Shown: one piece after another, positions 35,167-43,876 of the stretch | Layout of the letters: each line of letters opens with the position of its first letter | Numbering within the stretch: the stretch's first letter is position 1 | NCBI GenBank assembly: GCA_012719345.1 | Contig: JAAYAN010000036.1 | Span: 1-64,000 of the forward strand | Length of the DNA: 64,000 bases | Reading direction: 5' to 3' | Source: Ignavibacteria bacterium | GTDB lineage: Bacteria; Bacteroidota; Ignavibacteria; Ignavibacteriales; Melioribacteraceae | Position numbers and translations under genes: made by a program | Notes under the pieces: generated by a model | What the model saw: only the letters and a program-made list of their open reading frames with translations | Told to the model about the DNA's origin: nothing | Database searches by the model: none

Positions 35167-38100
35167 TTATAGGTTTATTATCGCATTTATTAATTGATTC
35201 TTTATATCTCTTATATCATTTGCAATTTCAATAAAATGCCATTCTTCATAATCATATTTCTCTTTAACTGCATTAACTGCCAGAAGCCACCTGTTTAATA
35301 CGTACCATTTTTTTTCATCCTTATCCGTATTCATCCCGGATATTTCAATCATCAGGTTTTTAACAATGCCTTTTGAATTTTTTACTTTAACTATAAAATC
35401 AGGGAAATATCCTTTATCGTTTCCATCCTTAACATAAGGTATTCTGAAACCGAGAAACTGATTTTTCGCATAAGAAATAACTTCAGGAATTTCTTCAAGA
35501 GTTTTGGCGCATATACCTTCCCATCCGGAATCCATTGCAACGTAATTAATATGGCTTTTCTTTGCCTCATATACGTCTTTTGATGTATTCCCGTGGACAT
35601 ATTTGGTACTACCGAACCTGTTATAAAAATTAAATACTGGTTTGATATACTCGGATGTATTGATATGGGTATTAATTCCCCGTGCAATATGATCCACAAC
35701 TTTTTTTGGTTCTTCAAAATAAATTAGTTTCTTGTAATTTTTATCGCTGATGTTTAGAACTAAAAGTTTGTTGTTATACCAATATTCAACTATTTTTTTC
35801 AAACGGTTGAATTTGTGAAATTTGGGAGTCCCATCATCATCTGAAAAATGATATTTTATCAATTCTTTGGTAAAAAGAAAAGTAATTTCCTGCTCTCGTT
35901 TTTCAAGTACGCTTTTAACTTGCATTTTCTCTTCTTCCGGTGTAAATGCAGAACCAAGAATTGTTTCAACAGGAAATTTTGATCCGTCAATTTCAAAATT
36001 TTCAATGTCTGTAAAATCAAATTTTATTTCATCTTCTTCGTATTCTACCCGGTAACCGTCAATATTTGGAAACTCGATTTCATATTCTTCCTGTCTTTCC
36101 GGAATAGAATGAATGTGTGTATATTCTTTTGGTTCACCTGGCTCAGCAGTTCCGCCTTTAAAAACTTGAAAGGAACTCCGATTATATGTGCGTATTCGGG
36201 TGGAAATTTTTCTATTACAATTTTTCTTTTATCATTAGTAGGATTTCCTTCTTTATCATATCCCTGCAAAAAATAATTCATCCTTCTTAAAGCGCGTCCT
36301 GCAACCTGCTCGCATAATAATTGCGAACCAAATGCCCTAAGCCCCATAATATGCGTCACAGTATTGGCATCCCATCCTTCTGTCAGCATCGAAACTGAAA
36401 CTACGCAGCGGATATGCGCGCCAAGTTTGCCGGGCGCTCCTACCGTATTTACTACTTCTCTGAGAATTTCGGCATCTGAAATCTTATCAATCGAACCCTG
36501 ACCGTGTAAATTTGCATAATCTCTTTTAAATTCTTCTATTTCCGATGCAAATATTTTTTTAAAATCATCATTTATTTGCCCGCTTTCTTCAAGTGCTTCC
36601 GAATCAATCAATAGTGTGGGAGCTTTACGTTTTAGTAAACCCGATTGTTCGTAATTTGAAAACAAATCATAATTTCCCGGAATAACTTGTTTTTCGCCAA
36701 GTTTATTCTCAAATTCATAACCGGCAATAAACTTGTACACTTCCTTTGAAACAGATGTATTGTTGCAAACAGCTATGAAAACAGGCGGTTTTGTAAACAA
36801 GGAAGTTGTTTCTTCACCTTTGTTACGGAGATTTTGATAATAATTAAGATAGTGATTATAAAATTGGTCTAATGCTCCTTTTACTAATGTTGGCAGTTTA
36901 GGGGGTTCTTCAGTTATTGATTTACCTTCTTCTTTTGCCTCTTTTTTTCTTGTTCTTTGTCCTTTTTTAGGAAGTTCTTCCTTTACGTGTTCGTACAAAT
37001 TTCTAAGCTTTGGCATAGTCAATTCGTGTGTACTGTCGGACTCAGGTAAAAAAGGTATTTTTACAAGTCCCGATTCAATTGCTTCAATCAAACCAAAATC
37101 CGAAACAACCCAGCCAAATAAACTGTAGGCATTATATCCGGACCCTTGAAGATAATATGGTGTTGCAGATAAATCATAAACAGTTCTAATCTTGTATCGC
37201 TTATTTAGTTCTGCTAATCCGGTAAACCAAACAGCAGCTTTTGCATTTTCATCAGATTCACTATCAGTCGTTTTGCCTTTTGATTTTGGTAAATAACAGT
37301 GATGCGCTTCATCATTAAAAATCAGTAATCTGGAATCGGGTTTAAACTTTCCTAAAACTCTTTTAATAACTTGATTGTAATCTTCTTTAGGTTCAAACTT
37401 AATGGCTTTATTGCTTTCATCAAATCCGGCTATTTTCCCATCAAACGGCGACTTTTTATTCCCTTGAAGTGTTCTCGGTTCAAATGAATGATAATTGGTT
37501 ATTTTAATTCTTGAATTAATACCTTCTAATTTGTGTTTCAAATTTTCCGGTACAAGTTTACGCTGAAAATAATAATCTTTACGATCAATTTCGGATTTAG
37601 CAGTTTTATCAACAAATAAAACTCCAAGTCTGTCTCGGATAGTAACGCCAGGAGTTACTATTAAGAAATAATCTGCAAATCTGGTATCTTGTCTATATTC
37701 CTGCCTGTTAAAAAAATTGTAAACTATTAAAGCAGCCATTACTACGGTTTTTCCTGTTCCGGTTGCCATTTTAAATGCAATCCGGGGTAGTTGATTTGCT
37801 TTTTCCGGACTGACTTCTTTTTGTTCACTAGCAATCAAATTAAGTATATGTTGTCCGGCATTGCTTTTTTCAGCAGCTTCATTTAGCCATATTGCAGTCT
37901 CTATAGATTCCTGCTGAGCAAAAAACAATTTCTCAACTGCATGTCTTTCTTCATTGTTAAACCAGAAATTTAACAGCTCGCTGCTTACTCTTGTTGAATG
38001 GGGATAATTACTTTCGCGCCATTTTTTTATTTCTTGCCTTAACAGATTTACAATATGTCCGCTATATTCTTCTTTGTGATCGTTTATAGAAAAAATTGAC

Positions 38101-38258
38101 CCCTGGCTGCTTTGCCGGGAAGGAATCACGTTTAAATCAGGGGTAAATATACGTCTTCCTTCAATAATTTTTTCATAATCCAACTCACCTTGGTCGTTGG
38201 TAGAATAGTGAAGAAGCGGTTCTGAATATGGACAGTTAAGTATTGGATTATTATTCAT
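35167..38258 (-). pseudogene. res: Type III restriction subunit Res, frameshifted
   Basis: The first segment (38258 to about 36163) carries the N-terminus, Walker A ([14 protein letters not shown]), the DEAH-type box ([12 protein letters not shown]) and helicase C-terminal motifs ending [12 protein letters not shown]. The frame then breaks in a run of five A on the + strand (36160-36164). Restoring one base gives the next frame: [18 protein letters not shown], then [16 protein letters not shown], on to the C-terminal nuclease region. The restored product would be about 1030 residues, normal for Res. The nuclease motif is YFPDFIV...IEISG, where the usual ExK lysine is Ser. Either a decayed gene or a homopolymer sequencing error. 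It is first in the operon. Confidence 0.85.
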
Positions 38259-38424
38259 CAGATTTTATCAGTAAAATTTTAAAAGTCGAATTATACTTTT
38301 CAATATTGCCCCATATTAAAAACATTCATCTCCGTTCGAGTTGTTGCTAAAATAATAAATTATATTCAAAAAGACATAATAAAAATTTGGAAATATTTTT
38401 AAAGCTAAACTGCCTTTCATTATG

Positions 38425-38497
38425 CAAAACCCTGTTTTCAGCCCAAAAACGGCAAAAAGTTATTTACTTTTAGTAAAGGACTGTTCCCACAGGGCAA
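38425..38497. repeat. 73-bp direct repeat flanking fic, left copy
   Basis: 65 of 73 bases identical to 39812-39884 and in the same orientation. It contains the small palindrome TTACTTTTAGTAA and the string CAGCCCAAAAACGGCAAAAAG. It sits between the fic stop and the res start. Confidence 0.85.
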
Positions 38498-38529
38498 TTT
38501 CAATTATTGATTTATAAACAAACTATGTT

Positions 38530-39666
38530 TTATTTTCTGAATAAGTTTATATAATCCTGGAAAACATACATTCTGTTTCTTTTTTGCCCTGTTACTTCGT
38601 ATAAAATTTTCAGCTTAACCAATTCCGAAATCATTGTATTTGCAGTTTGCTTCGAAACGGCAAGTTCATCAATAAGATCCCCAAGGTTTATTATTGGATA
38701 CCTGTACAAATAATTAATTGCATTTTTAGCTAACGGAAGCCTTCTGCCGAGAGTAATAATTATTTTATCTTCTACTTCAGTTCTCAATTTCAGTATTTTC
38801 CGGAAAGTATCCACTCCGTATTTTGAAGTTTCGATAACGCCGGTTAGGAAAAATTTTATCCACTGGGTAAGATCGTTTTTTGTACGGACAATTGTCAGGT
38901 TATCATAATAAAGCTGACGGTTCTTTTCAAAAAAATCAGACAGATAAAGGGTCGGTTTTTTTATCAAATTGTTGGCAACAAGATATAAGGTAATTAGTAA
39001 TCTGCCAACTCTTCCATTTCCGTCCAAAAATGGATGAATAGTTTCGAACTGGTAATGAGCTATTGCAATTTTAATAAGATGAGGCACATTAATATTATCG
39101 TTATTTAAAAACGATTCAAGATCGCCAAGTAAATCAGGCATATCTGAATGATGAGGGGGGATAAAAGCGGCATCCTTTATAGTTGCCCCGCCAATCCAAT
39201 TTTGGCTTGAGCGGTATTCACCGGGCAGTTTATTATTTCCACGGGTGTTTTCAATTAGTATTCTATGTGCCTGACTTATAAGCCGCGAAGAAATGGGCAG
39301 CGTGGCAAGCGCGTCAACAGCATTATTCATTGCGGAAATATAGTTTTGCACTTCACGCCAATCGTCCCTCTTTTCCGGTGATACGTCCTTTTCCTTTAAA
39401 ATTGCTTCCTCAATATGGGTTTGAGTGCCTTCAATTCTGCTCGAAGTTGTTGCCTCTTTTACTATGTGCATTCTTATGAAAAGGTCAACATCCGGCACTA
39501 TTATTGAAAAAGCATTTAATTCGCCAAGTTTAAGATTTGCTTCTTCAAGCATCTTGTTTACAACAGGATCACTTACAATCCATTCTTTATTCACCTTTTC
39601 AGGTAGAAAACTCTTATAGTGAAATTGTGGAATGTATATACCGGCTTTGAAATCCTTGATATCCAT
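38530..39666 (-). CDS. Fic-domain protein, predicted AMPylating enzyme
   Basis: A 378-residue class II Fic protein. The active-site motif HPFLDGNGRVGR lies at residues 211-222 with all key residues (His, Asp, Asn, both Arg). An inhibitory-helix motif SSRIEGT at 75-81 lies in the N-terminal domain, so the enzyme is autoinhibited. A C-terminal winged-helix segment (INLGDLIDELAVSKQTANTMISEL, about 320-365) should bind DNA or act as a regulatory module. Such proteins transfer AMP to Ser/Thr/Tyr of targets. The gene is bracketed by 73-bp direct repeats and preceded by tandem promoter-like repeats. Confidence 0.93.
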   Translation of the reverse strand: MDIKDFKAGIYIPQFHYKSFLPEKVNKEWIVSDPVVNKMLEEANLKLGELNAFSIIVPDVDLFIRMHIVKEATTSSRIEGTQTHIEEAILKEKDVSPEKRDDWREVQNYISAMNNAVDALATLPISSRLISQAHRILIENTRGNNKLPGEYRSSQNWIGGATIKDAAFIPPHHSDMPDLLGDLESFLNNDNINVPHLIKIAIAHYQFETIHPFLDGNGRVGRLLITLYLVANNLIKKPTLYLSDFFEKNRQLYYDNLTIVRTKNDLTQWIKFFLTGVIETSKYGVDTFRKILKLRTEVEDKIIITLGRRLPLAKNAINYLYRYPIINLGDLIDELAVSKQTANTMISELVKLKILYEVTGQKRNRMYVFQDYINLFRK

Positions 39667-39695
39667 ATTTATTAAAATTTATTATTTTTAATCAA

Positions 39696-39777
39696 AAGTT
39701 AGACTAAAGAAAAAGCATAGTCAAGCATAATCGATTAAGTTAGACTAACAATTTTTATAGTCAAAGATAATCTTTCT
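39696..39777 (-). promoter_or_regulatory. Tandem promoter/operator repeat upstream of fic
   Basis: Two units of 41 and about 40 bp share AAGTTAGACTAA followed by ATAGTCAAxxATAATC (+ strand). Read toward fic each gives TTGACT, a spacer of 16-17 bases, then TAACTT, a sigma70-like -35/-10 pair. The GACTA and TAGTC blocks are also inverted relative to one another, so the units could be repressor binding sites. Confidence 0.6.
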
Positions 39778-39811
39778 ATCTTCCTTCCCTAAAATCTCCC
39801 ATCTGTTTTCA

Positions 39812-39884
39812 CAAAACCCCGTTTTCAGCCCAAAAACGGCAAAAAGCTATTTACTTTTAGTAAAATGCTGTTTCCGCCGGGCAA
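39812..39884. repeat. 73-bp direct repeat flanking fic, right copy
   Basis: Counterpart of 38425-38497. Its end partly repeats itself (TTTCCGCCGGGCAAAA, then TTTCCGTCGGGTAAAA). Confidence 0.85.
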
Positions 39885-39929
39885 AAAGGTATTTCCGTCG
39901 GGTAAAATACTTCTTCAATGTCATACTTC

Positions 39930-40754
39930 TCAGGTAAGGGTATTTGCAGTTTCATCTTCGGCAGGATTATTAAAACTATCGTTATGCTCCGCATCTTTTT
40001 CTTCGCTTATTTCTTCAAGCGTTTCGGAAATATTCAGCCACGATTCGCTGTTTTGCATCCGCTCTTTGTGCTTTACAATTTCCAAATATTTTTCGCGTTC
40101 AACGCCAAAATCAACTGTCTTCGAATCCTTGCGGTCGTTATAAAACTCTTTTAACTTTGCAACGGCAATTGCGGTGCTAAGCAAATTTATAATTGCCTCG
40201 CGCGTTTTTTTATCTTCCATTCCCTCAATTTCAGCGATATCCTCTTTTTCAAAAAGCAGTTTTCCAATTGAAATTTCCTCATCGTCTGCCACTTCAAAAA
40301 TTCTTTCAACAACGCGCTTTATATATTCCAGCAAATCTTCCTTTTTAATCGAGCCGGTCAGGCTTTCTTTTTTCACGTCGATTAAATTCATCCCGAAATC
40401 TATTTGATATTTACGCCGGAACATTTTGCCATCGCGTTCCTCAATCGATTCGAAAGAATACTGAAACGAAATATTAAGCGCTTTTTTCTCTTCGGAATAG
40501 AAACCGTCGGCAGTAAGTTTTTCAGTTTTTTCGTTCAAAAAGTTAAAACTGAAATTCAGTCCCTGAAAACTTTTGTTTATCCAGCTTGTCTTAGGATCAA
40601 TCCCCGATTCGTAAAATATTTTTGCCAGATCCGAAATGTCAGTTTGTAAAATTGAGTTTTCATTTTGCAGCGGTTCTTCCTTTTTAACATCGGTTTTATT
40701 TTTGTTAAAAAGAAGATTCTTATTGTCCGAAATGCCAACCGAAGCAATATCCAT
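39930..40754 (-). CDS. Hypothetical acidic/charged protein
   Basis: A 274-residue soluble protein I do not recognise. The N-terminus is lysine/aspartate-rich. The middle has beta-strand-like segments (LNFSFNFL, LNISFQYSFE) and RKYQIDFGMNLIDV, and the C-terminal third is strongly helical and ends with an acidic tail. No signal peptide, membrane segment or enzyme motif. Only weak ribosome-binding sequence (CCGGA) precedes the ATG. The neighbouring fic cassette and the divergently transcribed YIP1-family gene give no functional hint. Confidence 0.6.
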   Translation of the reverse strand: MDIASVGISDNKNLLFNKNKTDVKKEEPLQNENSILQTDISDLAKIFYESGIDPKTSWINKSFQGLNFSFNFLNEKTEKLTADGFYSEEKKALNISFQYSFESIEERDGKMFRRKYQIDFGMNLIDVKKESLTGSIKKEDLLEYIKRVVERIFEVADDEEISIGKLLFEKEDIAEIEGMEDKKTREAIINLLSTAIAVAKLKEFYNDRKDSKTVDFGVEREKYLEIVKHKERMQNSESWLNISETLEEISEEKDAEHNDSFNNPAEDETANTLT

Positions 40755-40887
40755 ATTTTTTCCGGTTTTTTTTTGTATTTTCGGAAGTAATTTGCAATTA
40801 ATTAGAGAGATTTGTCACGTTTTAATAAATCTGAGAATTATTAAATATTCCGAAATAAATTCAGCATTTTAATAAAAGGAGGAAAAA

Positions 40888-41700
40888 ATGGAAGAATCCA
40901 AAGAAAATAATGTTAATGAAGATTTAGAAGGGCAGCAGACACTCGGGCATCTGGACCGGATGATTGGTGTAATCAGCGAACCTTCTGCAGCATTTTCGGC
41001 AATTTCTAAACAAGGCACGCGGCACACCGACTGGCTGATACCAATTCTTTTAATGATAATAGTAACAGTGATAACCACTATAACCGCGTTTTCTAATCCC
41101 GAAATTAAAGCTAAAATGATGCAGATGCAGAGAAAAACAATGGAAGAACAATTCGAAAAGCAAATTGCATCCGGACAAATGACGCGCGAAGAGGCAGATA
41201 AAATTAAAGAAAACGCGAGCCGGTTTACCGAAAATCCTGTTATGCTTATTGTTTTCCCTGCAATAAGTACAGTTATTGTTACATTTATATGGTTTTTCTT
41301 CTTCGCGCTTATAGGCTGGCTTGTTGCTAAAAATCTTCTTGGCGGAACAGGAACATTCAACGATGCGATGACTGCCTTGGGCTTGCCTTTATACATAACT
41401 ATTATTTCACTAATTATAATAATTATAATTTCTTTTGCTTCGGGAGAATTAGCATCAGGAGTAAATCTTCTGCTGCTTACAAAAGCCGAAGTTACTACAT
41501 TCGGCGGATTTATTCAAAGCAAAATTGATGTATTTGCAATATGGTTTTATGCAGTTGTAGGTATAGGATTTGCCCGTATGTTTAAGTCCGATAATACATT
41601 AAAATATGTAATCACTTCTTTATCAATATGGTTTGTACTAAATCTTGCGGTATATTTTCTTGCAACAACCGTTCCTTTATTCCGGGGATTTTTGCGTTAA
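40888..41700 (+). CDS. YIP1-family membrane protein
   Basis: A 270-residue protein. A cytosolic N-terminus (DRMIGVISEPSAAFSAISKQG, a YIP1 signature) is followed by five predicted membrane spans, at about 48-70, 112-140, 163-183, 206-225 and 238-260. A charged, helical loop (about 75-110, with KAKMMQMQRKTMEEQFEKQ) separates spans 1 and 2. Bacterial YIP1-domain proteins have unknown roles in the membrane. The ribosome-binding site AAAGGAGG is strong and the gene ends in a terminator. Confidence 0.8.
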   Translation: MEESKENNVNEDLEGQQTLGHLDRMIGVISEPSAAFSAISKQGTRHTDWLIPILLMIIVTVITTITAFSNPEIKAKMMQMQRKTMEEQFEKQIASGQMTREEADKIKENASRFTENPVMLIVFPAISTVIVTFIWFFFFALIGWLVAKNLLGGTGTFNDAMTALGLPLYITIISLIIIIIISFASGELASGVNLLLLTKAEVTTFGGFIQSKIDVFAIWFYAVVGIGFARMFKSDNTLKYVITSLSIWFVLNLAVYFLATTVPLFRGFLR

Positions 41701-41710
41701 ATTTTAACAG

Positions 41711-41738
41711 AGCCGTCGTTTGAGGCGGCTTTGTTTTT
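41711..41738 (+). terminator. Rho-independent terminator
   Basis: Stem AGCCGTC/GGCGGCT with one G-U pair and a 6-base loop, then T-rich sequence. It lies 10 bases after the YIP1-family stop. Confidence 0.78.
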
Positions 41739-41745
41739 CCAGATT

Positions 41746-42639
41746 ATGAACAAATTTAATATTCTTTCAGCCGGCGAAATATTGTTCGACTGCTTTCCCG
41801 ATAAAATCTGCCTTGGCGGAGCCCCTTTCAATTTTATTTATCATATAATAAAACTTACAGAAAACGGAATTTTTATTTCGCGGATTGGAGATGACGATTT
41901 AGGAAAAAAAATAAAATTATTTTTTGAAGAAAGAAATATTTCTGCCGCTTTTTTACAAACCGACTTTAATCATTTAACCGGTAAAGTTGATGTTATCACC
42001 GACGAAAACGGGATACCGGATTTTACAATTAAAAAAAACGCAGCGTACGATTTTATTGAAATAAACCGGGAAATTCTTGATTGCGCAAAAAAATCGGATT
42101 TGTTTTATTTCGGCACGCTTGCACAAAGAGAAGGGAAATCGGGGAATACAATCCTAAAGCTTGCGGAAAATTCTAAAATACGGTTTCTCGATTTAAATTT
42201 ACGAAAGGATTGTTTTTATGAGAATATTGTAAAAAAGTCACTTGAACTTAGCACAATTTTAAAAGCCAGCGAGGACGAGTTTAATTATCTTTGCAGGCTC
42301 TTTTGTCTTTCAGGAAAAACCGAAAAAGAAAAGATTAAAGAAATCTGCAGCCGGTTTAATATTAAATCAGTTTGTGTTACAAAAGGAGAAAACGGTTCGG
42401 TAATTTTTAACAAAGGCATTTTCAGCAAATATAAACTTCCTGCTGGAATAATTGCAGATACAGTGGGAGCGGGAGATGCGTTTTCGGCAATTCTGGCAAT
42501 AGGATATTTAAGTAATTGGGAAACAGATAAAATCAGTGAAATTGCTAATAAATTTGCCGCTTCAACCTGCCTTTTTGAAGGCGCTTTACCCTTGAATGAT
42601 GATTTTTATAATTTTTACCGCGGGATTATACAAAATTAA
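41746..42639 (+). CDS. PfkB-family sugar kinase (fructokinase-like)
   Basis: A 297-residue ribokinase-superfamily kinase. The N-terminal GEILFDCFPD and GGAPFNFIYH segments and the ATP/anion-hole motif DTVGAGDAFSA near the C-terminus (with the catalytic Asp in GAGD) are clear. The GGAPFN element is usual in fructokinases. ATG 41746 was chosen over the UUG at 41731, which falls within the terminator T-tract. Its stop codon overlaps that of the convergent histidine kinase gene (TTAA). Confidence 0.88.
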   Translation: MNKFNILSAGEILFDCFPDKICLGGAPFNFIYHIIKLTENGIFISRIGDDDLGKKIKLFFEERNISAAFLQTDFNHLTGKVDVITDENGIPDFTIKKNAAYDFIEINREILDCAKKSDLFYFGTLAQREGKSGNTILKLAENSKIRFLDLNLRKDCFYENIVKKSLELSTILKASEDEFNYLCRLFCLSGKTEKEKIKEICSRFNIKSVCVTKGENGSVIFNKGIFSKYKLPAGIIADTVGAGDAFSAILAIGYLSNWETDKISEIANKFAASTCLFEGALPLNDDFYNFYRGIIQN

Positions 42640-43757
42640 AAAACATTTTTTTCAGGAAATGTTACTGTAAATGCAGCCCCTTTGTTTTTGTTGCTTTCAA
42701 GAGAAATTGTAAGATTATTAATTTCGCAATAGTGTTTTACAAGCGCTAATCCCATTCCGCTGCCTTCATATTTGCGCGAATAACCTGAATCTTCCTGCGA
42801 AAACGGTGTGAATAATTTAGACTGATATTCCTTGCTGATTCCAATTCCCGAATCTTTTACTGTTACTTTTGTATCGTTGGAATTATCTCTGAACATTCTG
42901 ATTTCTACAAAACCTGAATCGGTATATTTTATTGCATTATCCACTAAGTTTGTAAAAAGCTGTCTTAGCGAATAATCATCGGCGATAACCTTGAAATTCT
43001 CGCTTCCTTTTATCACGCGGAATTCAAGATTTTTAGATTCGGCGGTAGGTTTGTAACTTTCGTAAATACTGCGGATAATATCATTGCTTAAATCTACTTC
43101 TTCTTTTTTAATTTCGTAATTGCCCGATTGAATCTGCGCCATTGTAAGAAGCGAATCCACAGTTCTTATCAAACGCTTTCCTCCGCTTTCAATAAGTGAA
43201 AAGCTGTCTTTCTGGTCTTCGTCGAGCATATCGTAAAGTTCGCTTTTAAGCAGCGATGTAAAACTGAGCATCGTATTAACGGGGGTTCTTATTTCGTGGG
43301 ACATTTGCGCAAGGAACTCCGATTTCAGCCTGTCCGATTTTTCAGCTTTAATTTTAGCATTTATTAAATCTTCTTCAAGTTTTTTTCTTTTTGTTATATC
43401 CCGATGAATAGCAAGTATTACAAGTTTTCCTTTATAATTAAACAAAGTTGCATTCACTTCAAAATCAATTAATTTCCCCGATTTGCTTTTATGAACAGTT
43501 TCAAACTTCATATAAACTTTTTCTTCGGAAAGTTTTTTACTGTTTTTCTTAATTGCATCGGCGTCTGTAGAAAGATTATTAAGCGATAAACCAATCAGTT
43601 CGTTCCGGTCATATCCGTAAACCTTAAAAGCGGCGTTGTTAGCATCAAGTATCACAAGATCGGGCAGACTGTAAATTAAAATAGGATCGTGAGCATTTTC
43701 GTAAAGCTCGCGATAATCTGTGTTTTCGGTACGATTATTCTCGTTCTTCCTTAGCAT
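42636..43757 (-). CDS. PAS-domain sensor histidine kinase, soluble
   Basis: A 373-residue histidine kinase with no transmembrane segment, hence cytosolic. A PAS domain (residues about 12-130, YENAHDPILIYSLPDLVILDANNAAF) is followed by HisKA with the phospho-acceptor His in FLAQMSHEIRTPVN. The HATPase domain has an N-box (LFTNLVDNAIKYT), G1 box (VKDSGIGIS) and G2 box (YEGSGMGLALVK). No response regulator is adjacent, so it is an orphan. The sensed signal is unknown. Confidence 0.92.
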   Translation of the reverse strand: MLRKNENNRTENTDYRELYENAHDPILIYSLPDLVILDANNAAFKVYGYDRNELIGLSLNNLSTDADAIKKNSKKLSEEKVYMKFETVHKSKSGKLIDFEVNATLFNYKGKLVILAIHRDITKRKKLEEDLINAKIKAEKSDRLKSEFLAQMSHEIRTPVNTMLSFTSLLKSELYDMLDEDQKDSFSLIESGGKRLIRTVDSLLTMAQIQSGNYEIKKEEVDLSNDIIRSIYESYKPTAESKNLEFRVIKGSENFKVIADDYSLRQLFTNLVDNAIKYTDSGFVEIRMFRDNSNDTKVTVKDSGIGISKEYQSKLFTPFSQEDSGYSRKYEGSGMGLALVKHYCEINNLTISLESNKNKGAAFTVTFPEKNVF

Positions 43758-43876
43758 TAACTATTCTGCATAAAAATGTTTTTAAAGAAAATCTTTTTCA
43801 GATAATCGTTTTTTTGCGGAAAATATTTAGAAAAAAGAAAATGCGGAAGCTGAAAATTGAATTGCGATAAATAAAA

